Under the pieces are notes generated by a model that saw nothing but the letters and a program-made list of their open reading frames with translations, was not told the DNA's origin and searched no databases. Shown here in pieces: positions 1-8,061 of a stretch of DNA of 64,000 nt. The stretch is from an uncultured Bacilli bacterium (GTDB lineage: Bacteria; Bacillota_I; Bacilli_A; RF39; UBA660). The position numbers were made by a program, and so were the translations under genes. Positions within the stretch are counted from its first letter, which is position 1, and each line of letters opens with the position of its first letter. The stretch spans positions 186,001 through 250,000 of the forward strand of contig CAJTLN010000003.1 in the NCBI GenBank assembly GCA_910577505.1, given 5' to 3'.

Positions 1-452
1 TAGTAATCTAATATTTTTTGTTTAGGTATTTCTTCTTCAATTAATGCAGCTAGATATTTTTCGGACATAGCCATTCCAACGGCATTAGCTATTCCTTGAC
101 CTAGAGGACCTGTTGATACTTCAACTCCTGGGGTTACTTTATATTCAGGATGCCCTGGTGTAATAGAGCCTATTTTTCTGAATTCGACTAAATCATCAAT
201 TGATATGTCATATCCAGCCATAAATAACATTGCATACAAAAGAGCTGAGCCATGACCAGCAGACATAACAAAACGATCTCTATTAATCCAAGATGGATCT
301 TTTGGATTAACTTTTAAATGATTATTATATAATGTATAAATTATTGGAGCTGCACCAAGGCAGATACCTGGATGACCACTTTTGGCATATGAAATCATAT
401 CTAAGCTTAAAATTCTAAGACTATTTAATGAATGAACTAAGTCTGGGTTCAT
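1..452 (-). CDS. tkt: Transketolase, N-terminal part (truncated by window edge)
   Basis: Thiamine-diphosphate enzyme of the non-oxidative pentose phosphate pathway, moving two-carbon units between sugar phosphates. Reading from the ATG at 452, the first 150 residues are present: NSLRILSLDMISYAKSGHPG near the start, then RDRFVMSAGHGSALLYAML and GHPEYKVTPGVEVSTGPLGQ, all hallmarks of the transketolase ThDP-binding N-terminal domain. An AGGAG lies 7-11 bases upstream of the ATG. The rest of the gene runs off the left edge of the window. Dxs at 10.7 kb is a relative but a separate enzyme. Confidence 0.95.
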   Translation of the reverse strand, partial: MNPDLVHSLNSLRILSLDMISYAKSGHPGICLGAAPIIYTLYNNHLKVNPKDPSWINRDRFVMSAGHGSALLYAMLFMAGYDISIDDLVEFRKIGSITPGHPEYKVTPGVEVSTGPLGQGIANAVGMAMSEKYLAALIEEEIPKQKILDY

Positions 453-512
453 AACATCACTCTCCTACTTTAATAATTATACCAATTTTTCAGGATTAGT
501 AAACATTTAAAA

Positions 513-534
513 AGATATATATTGCTATATATCT
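513..534 (-). terminator. Terminator of the ugtP-like gene
   Basis: Perfect 9-bp stem AGATATATA / TATATATCT with loop TTGC, followed on the minus strand by a T-run, directly after the stop codon of the 541-1674 gene. Confidence 0.75.
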
Positions 535-540
535 ATTATT

Positions 541-1674
541 TTATTTTAAATGTTGTAAAGCAATTTTATATAGTTTTTCCATTGCTTTATCATTATGATT
601 TTTAGACATGTTTTTTTTCATTGCTTCTATTATTGCTGGATTATCTGAAATGTTTTTCATAAACTTATTAAACATGAAAGATGTTCTAAATCTTCTACCA
701 TAACCATTTTTGACAAAATATTTGTAATTAGCTACTTCTTGACCACCACTACAATTTATCATTATGATAGGTTTTTTAAAGTATAAACTTTCAGTTGACT
801 GCGCTCCTCCAGGCTTTGATACTACAAAATCACACATTTGAAGTAATTCTGGTACATTATTAACAAAACCTAAAGTTTTAATATTTTTCACACCATATTC
901 AGAAATCCATTTATCTACTTTTTCTTTAGCTTTTTTGTTTTTACCTGCAACATAAATAAAATCTATATCTAAATCACTTTTTATTATTTTTCTTATATAC
1001 GGAAGTGAAAGTGTTCCGCCATTTCCACCGCCACCAAAAAATAAACAAATTGGTCTTGTTCCATCAAATCCATATTTTCTTATAGATTTTTCAACATTAA
1101 AGTCTGTACTAGTAATAGGGTTTATTGGAATTCCAATAGGTTTTATTTTACTTCTTTCAACACCTTTTTTTACTAGATATGGTACTTCATCTTTATCAGC
1201 TACGACAATAGCTTGTTCTCTTTTATAACCTTTTAGCCATAGAGAATGGGCTTCATAGTCAGTTACTACTGTAATTAATTTTGAATTAGTAATACCTTTT
1301 CGATTATAATAATCAATTAAACTACTTCCGAAGAAATGAGTAGAAATAGTTAAATCAGGATTAAAATCCGTAATTATTTTTTTCATTCTTTTATTCTTAA
1401 ATAAACTCATACTTGTTTTATTAGCAATAGCTGAACTAATTTTTGTATCAAATAAACTATATATAAATGACCATCCTGATGGAAATTTAAGTAAAAAGAA
1501 GTCAGTTACTTTTTGACTTATACTTCCTAGAATTGGTGTCGAATATTTCAACAAATCAATCGCTAGAATTTCAAATTCTGGATTTTGAGATTTAAAATAA
1601 CTCTCAATATATTCAGCGATAGCTCTATGCCCATTACCATACATTGCATATGTTAATAAAATTTTCTTTTTCAT
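541..1674 (-). CDS. ugtP: UgtP/MGDG-synthase-like diacylglycerol glucosyltransferase
   Basis: A 377-residue glycosyltransferase of the MGDG synthase / UgtP (YpfP) group. These enzymes transfer glucose from UDP-glucose to diacylglycerol on the cytoplasmic face of the membrane, making glycolipids that also anchor lipoteichoic acid. Seen: N-terminal TYAMYGNGHRAIAEYI (family N-domain glycine/histidine motif), THFFGSSL, a glycine-rich LFFGGGGNGGTLSLP turn, and the C-terminal nucleotide-sugar site SKPGGAQSTESLYFKKPII. Length fits the family. Start ATG has AGAGG about 10 bases upstream. Monocistronic, with its own terminator. The exact acceptor and number of sugars added cannot be read from sequence. 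Confidence 0.85.
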   Translation of the reverse strand: MKKKILLTYAMYGNGHRAIAEYIESYFKSQNPEFEILAIDLLKYSTPILGSISQKVTDFFLLKFPSGWSFIYSLFDTKISSAIANKTSMSLFKNKRMKKIITDFNPDLTISTHFFGSSLIDYYNRKGITNSKLITVVTDYEAHSLWLKGYKREQAIVVADKDEVPYLVKKGVERSKIKPIGIPINPITSTDFNVEKSIRKYGFDGTRPICLFFGGGGNGGTLSLPYIRKIIKSDLDIDFIYVAGKNKKAKEKVDKWISEYGVKNIKTLGFVNNVPELLQMCDFVVSKPGGAQSTESLYFKKPIIMINCSGGQEVANYKYFVKNGYGRRFRTSFMFNKFMKNISDNPAIIEAMKKNMSKNHNDKAMEKLYKIALQHLK

Positions 1675-1733
1675 AGATTATCAACCTCTTAAAAAAATTA
1701 TACACTATATTTTAATATTTTAAAACTAAAAAA

Positions 1734-1751
1734 ATATCAGTTGCCTGATAT
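1734..1751 (-). terminator. Terminator of the SOS micro-membrane gene
   Basis: Stem ATATCAG / CTGATAT with loop TTGC, followed on the minus strand by seven T. It overlaps the stop codon of the 1751-1885 gene. Confidence 0.8.
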
Positions 1752-1885
1752 TAATTCCCGAGTGAGACTGATGTTACTCCTTCATTAATAGTTCCTATTC
1801 TTGCATTAATTGCAACAACTCCTAAAATAATTAACATGTAAAATAAGAAAACTCCTGCCACATTTCTTATAGTTTCTTTTTTCAT
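1751..1885 (-). CDS. 44-residue single-pass membrane protein divergent from lexA (putative SOS effector)
   Basis: The 44-residue product begins MKKETIRNVAGVFLF, has one hydrophobic helix (about residues 9-27) and a short polar tail ending SVSLGN. The start is fixed by AAAGGAG six bases upstream of the ATG at 1885; an in-frame longer reading would begin inside the promoter. It has its own near-consensus promoter (TTGACA, 17 bases, TATATT) with a LexA-box-like sequence in the spacer, and its own terminator. In Bacillus the gene divergent from lexA is yneA, a membrane division inhibitor with a LysM domain. This protein occupies the same position but has no LysM, and is closer in build to tiny SOS division inhibitors such as Caulobacter SidA. 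Function is inferred from position and regulation only. Confidence 0.8.
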   Translation of the reverse strand: MKKETIRNVAGVFLFYMLIILGVVAINARIGTINEGVTSVSLGN

Positions 1886-1910
1886 TCTCACCACTCCTTT
1901 TACCACATTT

Positions 1911-1939
1911 AATATAACGCGTATATTTGTTCGTGTCAA
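1911..1939 (-). promoter_or_regulatory. Promoter of the 44-residue SOS gene
   Basis: Minus-strand -35 TTGACA (1934-1939), 17-base spacer, -10 TATATT (1911-1916). The spacer is almost entirely filled by the LexA-box-like sequence at 1920-1933. Confidence 0.85.
1920..1933 (-). promoter_or_regulatory. Candidate LexA operator in the micro-membrane gene promoter
   Basis: Minus-strand CGAACAAATATACG matches 11 of 14 positions of the Bacillus LexA (DinR) box CGAACRNRYGTTYC. The left half-site is perfect and the right half degenerate. It sits between -35 and -10, the usual place for a repressor. Confidence 0.6.
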
Positions 1940-1948
1940 CACTAAAAC

Positions 1949-1962
1949 AAAACATTTGTTTG
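1949..1962. promoter_or_regulatory. Candidate LexA operator at the lexA promoter
   Basis: Minus-strand CAAACAAATGTTTT matches 12 of 14 positions of CGAACRNRYGTTYC and is a good palindrome around the centre. It overlaps the 5' end of the lexA -35 element, as expected for autorepression. The core AACAAAT is shared with the neighbouring site at 1920-1933. Confidence 0.65.
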
Positions 1963-1988
1963 ACTTTTTACAGCTGCTATGTTATTAT
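1960..1988 (+). promoter_or_regulatory. lexA promoter
   Basis: -35 TTGACT (1960-1965), 17-base spacer, -10 TATTAT (1983-1988). The lexA ribosome site TGGAGG and ATG follow closely. Confidence 0.8.
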
Positions 1989-2007
1989 TAGATTGGAGGT
2001 AACCTTT

Positions 2008-2628
2008 ATGGATAAGAATATTACAAAGAGACAAGAGGATGTACTTAATTATATTAAAAAGTATGTTGTTGAGCATGGATTCCCACCTTCAACAAGAGAA
2101 ATAGGTTCAGCTTTAGGTCTTTCTTCCCCTGCTACTGTTCATACACATTTAAAGAAACTTGAAGATGCTGGGTGTATTAGAAAAACAAATTCTAAATTTA
2201 GAACTATTGAAATTGTTGGAGAAAATGAATATGCACAAAAGGATGAAGACATTGTTAAAGTACCTTTACTAGGAACAATATCTTGTGGTAATCCTATTGA
2301 AGCTATAGAAAATCCTGATGAGTGGTTTTCTTTACCAGCTAGCTTAATTCCTGCCCGTGAAACAATATTCACTTTGCAAGCTAGTGGTGAATCAATGATA
2401 AACAAAGGTATTTATGATGGAGATATAGTTATTGTACAAAAGCAAAAAGTTGCTAGAAATGGTGAAATTGTTGTTGCAATGACAGAAGATAATGAAGTTA
2501 CATTAAAAACTTTCTATAAAGAAAAAGATCATATTAGACTGCAACCTGAGAATGATACAATGAGTCCTATTATATTAGATAATTGTGTTATTATTGGAAA
2601 AGCTATAGGATTATATAGAAGTTTATAA
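2008..2628 (+). CDS. lexA: LexA, SOS response repressor
   Basis: A 206-residue transcriptional repressor that cleaves itself when RecA filaments form. N-terminal winged helix (residues 1-65; TKRQEDVLNYI, GFPPSTREIGSALGL) binds SOS boxes; the C-terminal S24 peptidase domain holds catalytic Ser129 (ASGESM) and Lys167 (VTLKTF). The cleavage site is Cys93-Gly94 rather than the usual Ala-Gly, a variant also known from UmuD. TTGGAGG ahead of the ATG at 2008 fixes the start; an upstream in-frame extension would run through the promoter. Divergent from the 44-residue gene and apparently autoregulated. Confidence 0.97.
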   Translation: MDKNITKRQEDVLNYIKKYVVEHGFPPSTREIGSALGLSSPATVHTHLKKLEDAGCIRKTNSKFRTIEIVGENEYAQKDEDIVKVPLLGTISCGNPIEAIENPDEWFSLPASLIPARETIFTLQASGESMINKGIYDGDIVIVQKQKVARNGEIVVAMTEDNEVTLKTFYKEKDHIRLQPENDTMSPIILDNCVIIGKAIGLYRSL

Positions 2629-2650
2629 AAAGAAGGAAAAAGATAAAAAG

Positions 2651-2670
2651 ACTTAATCGAAAGATTAAGT
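2651..2670 (+). terminator. lexA terminator
   Basis: 8-bp stem ACTTAATC / GATTAAGT with a GAAA tetraloop, followed by seven T. Confidence 0.9.
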
Positions 2671-2684
2671 TTTTTTATAAAAAA

Positions 2685-2704
2685 AGATAAGCAATTGCTT
2701 ATCT
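2685..2704 (-). terminator. Terminator of the rhomboid gene
   Basis: Perfect 20-base palindrome (arm AGATAAGCAA) with a T-run on the minus strand, overlapping the stop codon. It faces the lexA terminator in a convergent arrangement. Confidence 0.85.
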
Positions 2705-3862
2705 AAAGAATAAAAAGTATGAAAGAATTCCAATATATAATAATAAACATATCATACCATTTATTTTTTCATAGTTTTTGCTTTTGCCATCAATACCTAG
2801 TGCCATTGTAATAAGTATTCCACCTATTAGCCCACCTATATGACAATAGTTATCTATTCCTTTTACGACAAAACCGATAAATAAATTTATTAAAATTACT
2901 GGTAGTATTTGATTTTTAATAGCTATTCCTAAATATGTACGATAATGGTATCCAAAATAAAGCATTGCGCCAGCTAGACCAAAAATTGCACCTGATGCTC
3001 CAACTGATATATGAGCATCGCCACCTAAGGCTGAAGATAATAAACCTCCGCATATACCACTAACTATATAAACAATTAAGAATTTTCCCTTGCCTATAAA
3101 GGTTTCTGTTTGAGTCCCAAGCAAATATAATGAATACATATTGGCTATTAAGTGCAGAGCTGAAGCATGTAGAAACATATATGAGAATAAACGCCATATT
3201 TCACCATTTTTTACTAAATATGCACTATTTGCACCAAGTTTTTCTGCTGTTAGAACTGTTATACTACTCATAGCTCCTAACCCATCAAATGCAAATGTTA
3301 TAGCAAACATTATCAAACAAGCCATAATAAGTAATCTTGTAATAACGATTTTCTTAGGTTTGAAAGTTCTTTCATAAACTTTATTTTCACGTTCAGTCTT
3401 TTCATTTATGTCTTTAGTGACATTAATAATTAAATCAATTCCATTTGTATCTTTTAGAAGTTTTTCATTTATATTAGGAAAAGCTTCTAGAATGCCTTCA
3501 TTAGTTATGTCTAAATTATTATCAGGAAGAGCGACTGGTTTAATATTTTTTGTTCCTTCAAGTTCTAAATCTTCATTTACATCTAATAATATATTAAGTG
3601 TATTTACATTAAAGGAGAATGTTTTTTTCTTTATTTGTTTTACTATACTTTCTATTTTGAAGTAGTCATAATTTAATTGCTCTTTATTGAAAATATTATT
3701 TGAATTAATTCTTATTATACGATATGGTCCTTCAGAGTTTTCTAACCATATTTCATCTTTGACACCATTAACAACTATTGGATTATAGTTTTCTTCAGTT
3801 ACAAAGTAATGAACTAATTTCATTATGACCTCGTCTTTTTTATTCATAACAACTGTGCTCAT
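2699..3862 (-). CDS. gluP: Rhomboid intramembrane serine protease (GluP/YqgP-like)
   Basis: 387 residues. About 170 N-terminal residues are a soluble cytoplasmic domain; the remainder is a six- to seven-helix rhomboid core that cuts transmembrane substrates inside the bilayer. Seen: HASALHLIANMYSLYLLG (L1/TM2 motif), catalytic Ser near residue 290 in VGASGAIFGLAG, and catalytic His near 341 in YCHIGGLIGG. Bacillus GluP has a similar N-domain but carries TPR repeats at its C terminus; here a separate TPR protein is encoded directly upstream on the same strand. The start has a GGAGG six bases upstream. Confidence 0.93.
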   Translation of the reverse strand: MSTVVMNKKDEVIMKLVHYFVTEENYNPIVVNGVKDEIWLENSEGPYRIIRINSNNIFNKEQLNYDYFKIESIVKQIKKKTFSFNVNTLNILLDVNEDLELEGTKNIKPVALPDNNLDITNEGILEAFPNINEKLLKDTNGIDLIINVTKDINEKTERENKVYERTFKPKKIVITRLLIMACLIMFAITFAFDGLGAMSSITVLTAEKLGANSAYLVKNGEIWRLFSYMFLHASALHLIANMYSLYLLGTQTETFIGKGKFLIVYIVSGICGGLLSSALGGDAHISVGASGAIFGLAGAMLYFGYHYRTYLGIAIKNQILPVILINLFIGFVVKGIDNYCHIGGLIGGILITMALGIDGKSKNYEKINGMICLLLYIGILSYFLFFR

Positions 3863-3933
3863 AAATTGCCTCCTTAATCATTGTATATCAAAATGCCTTT
3901 CTTTTCAAAGGTTATTGACCAATTTACTATCTT

Positions 3934-5751
3934 TTAATCGAAATCAACATTTTTTTTGTTTATTTTGGCAAGAAGAAAAGCATGATTACGATTTGTAGAA
4001 TTAGTTGCTTTATTAATTGCTGAACTTAAATCTATATTATTACCATTATTTTTATTTATTTCATCAGCAATCATTAAAGCTTTTAATTCTTTACTATATT
4101 TTCTTAATCTATTATAACATTTTTCCATTAGAAGATAGTTTGCTGCTCTGCTATGTGGTCTTCTTTCATTATATTTTATGCAGTATTCTAAAGCTTCTTT
4201 ATAATTTCCTAAATTAAATGCTGCATTTGACAGTTGAGTATAAAAGTTTGGTTCTTCACAAATATTTATTAACAAATATAAAAGTTCATAAGCTCTTTCT
4301 GGTTGACCTAGTTCATTATATATTTTGGCTAATGTTATTTCAGCAAAACAATTATGTAAATTACATTTTATCATTTTTTCAGCAATTATTATTGCTTCTT
4401 CAAATCTTTGATTAGACATTAATATAGTTAATTGTTCTTTTAATTCTAGATATTCTTTATACCTTTCTGGATTTTGCTCATAATCATTTTTATCTCTTTC
4501 AAGACGTTGATAATGATAATTTATGTTACGACATCTGCCACTTTGCTTAAAACACATTTCATAACGGATAAGACTTCTTTTAGCCTCTTCAAACTGACAT
4601 AGTTCATAATATCTTTTATAGTCTTCATAATGTTTTGTAATAGTTTCATCTATTGTTTTTTCTCTTAGATTAGTTGTTGCTTTTTCGGAGGATTCTACTT
4701 TCTGGGCTGCTGATATTGATTTTTTAGTTATCTTGTCAACAACTTCTTGTTCTATTGATACCTCATCTATTAAAATAACAGGTTCAGATGTAGTTACTTT
4801 TTGTGGCGTTGGTGGAAAAATAGATGGTGCATTTAAAATTAACTTACTTAATAAAGAATCTATAATTTCATCTTGATTAGAAACTGAATTTTCTTTTAAA
4901 AAGTTTCTTGCTCCTTCATAATCTCCTAAATTAATATAATTTAATATTATTGTATTATTCATTATCTGAGCTTCATCAATAGGAGGAATAATTATTGTGT
5001 CTTCGTTATTTGATTGGATATTTTGATTAGTTGGTTCAATACTTCCTTTTAATGAATTTATCTTTTCTAGTACCTTTTTTAAAAGTAAATACATAAAATT
5101 ATTATCAAAATTATACTTTCTTTTTAGACGATCATTTCTTAATAAATAATATATGACTGTATGAGCTTTTTCTAATTCATCATTTTTTAAATTATAAATA
5201 ATTTTTTTAAAGTATTTATAATAATGGCTTTCTTGAGGTGATAATATAGCATAAGCATTTTCTCTAATTTCATCAATGATTTCTGATGGAATATCAATTA
5301 CTTTTGATAGCATAAGTAATAAAATATAATAGTTTGCTTTGTAGTACTCATTTTCAACATTTTCATAACTTCGCATTAATAATTCATATGTTTTTTCAAA
5401 TTCACTTTTACTGGCGCTAATCATTGCTAAAGCTTTATTTGCATAACTATGATTACTATCTACTTCTAAAATTTTGACGAAACTTTTTTCAGCTTCATAA
5501 TAAAAACCTTTAGATAAGTTATATGTACCTTCTCTAGCTATTTCTTTTATCGTCAATTCATCTTGATTTTTAATTTCTCCATGGATTTTTTCTTTTGAAA
5601 GAGTGTATACACCGCGAGACACTCTTGTTAAAAGATTAGATTCCATAAATTGCTTAATATCATAAGTTGAATAGCCGAGTTCTTTTAATTCTTTAGTTTT
5701 TACCTCTCCTTCTTTTTCTATTATATTTTGTATTTTTAAGAAATCTTTCAT
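3934..5751 (-). CDS. AbiEi-like winged helix fused to TPR repeats
   Basis: 605-residue soluble protein of unknown function. Residues 1-60 (IIEKEGEVKTKELKELGYS then LLTRVSRGVYTLS) look like the winged-helix domain found at the N terminus of AbiEi-type antitoxins and related regulators. Residues about 65-250 and 390-600 are TPR-like helical repeats (for example AEKSFVKILEVDSNHSYANK and YKEALEYCIKYNERRPHSRA), separated by a low-complexity linker near 240-370. No nuclease or toxin is encoded next to it, so this is more likely a regulator or scaffold than half of a toxin-antitoxin pair. AGGAGG supports the start. It lies 71 bases upstream of the rhomboid gene and may be co-transcribed. Confidence 0.75.
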   Translation of the reverse strand: MKDFLKIQNIIEKEGEVKTKELKELGYSTYDIKQFMESNLLTRVSRGVYTLSKEKIHGEIKNQDELTIKEIAREGTYNLSKGFYYEAEKSFVKILEVDSNHSYANKALAMISASKSEFEKTYELLMRSYENVENEYYKANYYILLLMLSKVIDIPSEIIDEIRENAYAILSPQESHYYKYFKKIIYNLKNDELEKAHTVIYYLLRNDRLKRKYNFDNNFMYLLLKKVLEKINSLKGSIEPTNQNIQSNNEDTIIIPPIDEAQIMNNTIILNYINLGDYEGARNFLKENSVSNQDEIIDSLLSKLILNAPSIFPPTPQKVTTSEPVILIDEVSIEQEVVDKITKKSISAAQKVESSEKATTNLREKTIDETITKHYEDYKRYYELCQFEEAKRSLIRYEMCFKQSGRCRNINYHYQRLERDKNDYEQNPERYKEYLELKEQLTILMSNQRFEEAIIIAEKMIKCNLHNCFAEITLAKIYNELGQPERAYELLYLLINICEEPNFYTQLSNAAFNLGNYKEALEYCIKYNERRPHSRAANYLLMEKCYNRLRKYSKELKALMIADEINKNNGNNIDLSSAINKATNSTNRNHAFLLAKINKKNVDFD

Positions 5752-5823
5752 TTTTACCTCCTAAAAGTTTCTTTATTTATCATATATTACCTTCTATATC
5801 ATATCATTTAATAGAGGTGGAAT

Positions 5824-6156
5824 ATGAAATATTTGCTAACTATATATTTAGTTGTTTTATCGTTATTATCCTTTTTATTCTGTCATCTTATTTACGAGAA
5901 AAAGATGAAAAATGACTTATTCTTTTTTGTAATATCTAATTTTATATTATCTTTTTCATTTTTAGTTTTTTTCTTTTACTATGAAGATTATCTTTTTAGC
6001 TTAGTAAATATGTTTTTCCTACTTTTAAATACCATTTTTTTAAGCTTTGAAATCAAGATGACTTATGATAAATATAATATCTTATCTTTGCCATACTTAA
6101 TATATATTGTTTTTATTTTTTATATTATATTTGATCTTTATCTAATGAATCTATAA
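5824..6156 (+). CDS. Small four-helix membrane protein, unknown
   Basis: 110 residues, almost wholly hydrophobic and Phe/Leu/Ile-rich, with about four transmembrane segments (residues 3-23, 31-53, 58-75 and 88-107). AGAGGTGG precedes the ATG. It is divergent from the TPR gene, and its 3' end overlaps the convergent rluD gene by 32 bases. I recognise no family. Reality is supported by the ribosome site and sensible topology. Confidence 0.65.
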   Translation: MKYLLTIYLVVLSLLSFLFCHLIYEKKMKNDLFFFVISNFILSFSFLVFFFYYEDYLFSLVNMFFLLLNTIFLSFEIKMTYDKYNILSLPYLIYIVFIFYIIFDLYLMNL

Positions 6157-7024
6157 AATCTTGGAATGTTTTAGGCAAAGGCGATTCAAAATGCATTTCT
6201 TTTTTTGTTATTGGATGAATAAAATCCATCTTATAAGAATGAAGAAATTGACCAAATTCAGTTGCTTTTTTTGTATTATATACAGGATCATTATAAATTG
6301 GATAACCAATATAATTCATATGAACTCTTATTTGATGAGTACGTCCTGTATCTAATAGGCAACTAACTAATGTAAATTCTTTATATTTTTTTATGACTTT
6401 CATATGGGTTATAGCTTCTTTGGAGTTATCTGCTGTTACAGTCATACGCTTACGATCTTTAGGGTCTCTTCCTATTGGAGCATCTATTGTGGCAGAGTCA
6501 TGAGGGAAAACACCGCATAACAAAGCAATATATTCTCTTTTTATATTTTCGTGATTTTTAAAGTATTCTGTTAAAATAGCATGAGCTTTATTATTTTTAG
6601 CTACCAATAACAAGCCTGATGTATCTTTATCTATTCTATGGACAATACCTGGACGTTCTTCTCCATTTATATCACTTAATTCATTAGTATAGTGCATTAA
6701 ACCATTAACAAGTGTGTTATCATAATTACCACTTCCAGGATGAACTACTAAACCACTTGGTTTATTTATAACCATAAGATCTTCATCTTCGTATACAATA
6801 TCAATATCCATTTTTACTGGAACAATGTCTGTTTCTTCTTTAAAGCCATCTTTTATTTCAATGATGTCATTTTCCCTAACTTTGTATGAAGCTTTTTCTT
6901 GTTTATTATTTACATTAATAAATCCACCATCTAACATTTTTATAATTGTAGAACGAGAATAGTCCGTATTATTTGCTAGATATTTGTCTAGTCTTTCGTT
7001 TGCTTCTTTTACTGTTATTAACAT
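6125..7024 (-). CDS. rluD: RluD-family 23S rRNA pseudouridine synthase
   Basis: 299 residues from the ATG at 7024 (MLITVKEANERLDKYL). S4 domain at residues 5-65, then the pseudouridine synthase core with GIVHRIDKDTSGLLLVAKN, where the Asp is catalytic, and TGRTHQIRVHMNYIGYP. It isomerises uridines in 23S rRNA (helix 69 in the RluD case). Two ATGs lie six bases apart; the downstream one has the better spacing (nine bases) from AAAGGGG. The 5' end overlaps lspA by 56 bases, so the two are translationally linked, matching the Bacillus lspA-ylyB order. Confidence 0.93.
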   Translation of the reverse strand: MLITVKEANERLDKYLANNTDYSRSTIIKMLDGGFINVNNKQEKASYKVRENDIIEIKDGFKEETDIVPVKMDIDIVYEDEDLMVINKPSGLVVHPGSGNYDNTLVNGLMHYTNELSDINGEERPGIVHRIDKDTSGLLLVAKNNKAHAILTEYFKNHENIKREYIALLCGVFPHDSATIDAPIGRDPKDRKRMTVTADNSKEAITHMKVIKKYKEFTLVSCLLDTGRTHQIRVHMNYIGYPIYNDPVYNTKKATEFGQFLHSYKMDFIHPITKKEMHFESPLPKTFQDFIDSLDKDQI

Positions 7025-7475
7025 TTTCATCTTCCCCTTTGATTGTTGCATATATTAATAATATTACACCTAGTATAATGCAGATATCAGCGACATTAAA
7101 TACAGGATAATCATATTTAAAAATATAAAAGTCTAAAAAGTCTATTACATATCCAGATATAATTCTGTCAATTAGATTACCAGCCAATCCACCATAAAGT
7201 AATCCAAAAGCAATGTTATTTCTAGTATTATTCTTAAAGCAATATATAAAATGATATATAAGGAATATTGCTACAATTGTTCCTATTATAATAACTAAAC
7301 TATTGCCACTAAAAATTCCCCATGCAGCACCTTCATTATGACATAGTGTTAAATAAAAAAAATTATTTATTATTGGAATGGAATTATTTAATTTTAAAAA
7401 AATCGTAACTATTACTTTAGAAATTTGATCAAGTGCTAGAGCAATAGTTGCAAATAATAGTATCTTCTTATTCAC
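6969..7475 (-). CDS. lspA: Lipoprotein signal peptidase (signal peptidase II)
   Basis: 168-residue, four-helix aspartic protease that removes signal peptides from prolipoproteins after lipidation. Seen: LDQISK in TM1, NEGAAWGIF, catalytic Asp in GLAGNLIDRI, and the second Asp in FNVADICIILG. It starts at GTG (7475) with AGAGGTG upstream. The C terminus is a Lys/Arg-rich tail encoded within the rluD start region. Confidence 0.96.
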   Translation of the reverse strand: MNKKILLFATIALALDQISKVIVTIFLKLNNSIPIINNFFYLTLCHNEGAAWGIFSGNSLVIIIGTIVAIFLIYHFIYCFKNNTRNNIAFGLLYGGLAGNLIDRIISGYVIDFLDFYIFKYDYPVFNVADICIILGVILLIYATIKGEDENVNNSKRSKRKTRQISSK

Positions 7476-7499
7476 AGGTTACACCTCTCGTTCATTATA

Positions 7500-7724
7500 T
7501 CACATATTAACTAAAATTACATCCTCGCCTATCTTAGTAATATTATCAAAAGATATTTTTGTATCATTGGAAGAAATCATAAACCTTTTTAAATTTTTCT
7601 TTTCTTCTACAACAAGAAAAATAATGGTTCCTTGGGGCGTTATTTCAGCATCAACAATACGGCCAATACGTCGTCCATCTTTAGTACTTATAATATCTTT
7701 TGATTGAAGATCAGATAAAAACAT
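7500..7724 (-). CDS. ylmC: YlmC/YmxH-family PRC-barrel protein
   Basis: 74-residue PRC-barrel protein starting MFLSDLQSKDIISTKDGRRIGRIVDAEI, diagnostic of the YlmC/YmxH family that is confined to spore-forming Firmicutes and usually lies near sigG. Molecular role unknown; possibly protein or RNA binding. AGGTGAT supports the ATG. It lies 24 bases upstream of lspA and follows the sigG cluster, as in Bacillus. Confidence 0.85.
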   Translation of the reverse strand: MFLSDLQSKDIISTKDGRRIGRIVDAEITPQGTIIFLVVEEKKNLKRFMISSNDTKISFDNITKIGEDVILVNM

Positions 7725-7777
7725 ATAATCACCTATTTAATTATATGTTTTACTAATATTAACAAGAATTACATAAT

Positions 7778-7870
7778 TTATATTATATTATTTATTAAAG
7801 TTAAAAAAATTAAAAGAATTAATATAATTATCATTATTTTTAAAAAAGTTGTTGTTTTAATTTTTTTCAT
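7778..7870 (-). CDS. 30-residue membrane peptide
   Basis: Reads MKKIKTTTFLKIMIIILILL followed by a short hydrophobic end, 30 residues in all: three lysines then one membrane helix. AGAGGAAA lies five to ten bases upstream of the ATG, and the ORF begins eight bases after the stop of the 60-residue gene, which argues for translation as the last member of the sigG operon. The composition resembles type I toxins or small accessory peptides of membrane complexes; no homologue recognised. Confidence 0.6.
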   Translation of the reverse strand: MKKIKTTTFLKIMIIILILLIFLTLINNII

Positions 7871-7878
7871 GATTTCCT

Positions 7879-8061
7879 CTATTCTTTTTCTTTTTTATTA
7901 CTTCCCATTTCTTCTATATCATTTAAAATTTCAAGAGCATTTTCTAAATCGTTTTCTACTAAATAATCAATTGTACATAGTTTTTTGGCTAGCAATTCAT
8001 CTTGATTAGTTAAGTCTTCTTTGTTTTGAATTGGCTCTACATTATCAAAAATGTGGTCCAT
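7879..8061 (-). CDS. 60-residue acidic protein, unknown
   Basis: MDHIFDNVEPIQNKEDLTNQ to the Lys/Glu-rich end: strongly acidic, helical, no cysteine pair or membrane segment. ATG at 8061 has AGGAAG eight bases upstream; a GTG three codons earlier is possible. It overlaps the end of the HExxH gene by 17 bases, suggesting translational coupling. Possibly a partner or inhibitor of that protein, by position only. Confidence 0.7.
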   Translation of the reverse strand: MDHIFDNVEPIQNKEDLTNQDELLAKKLCTIDYLVENDLENALEILNDIEEMGSNKKEKE

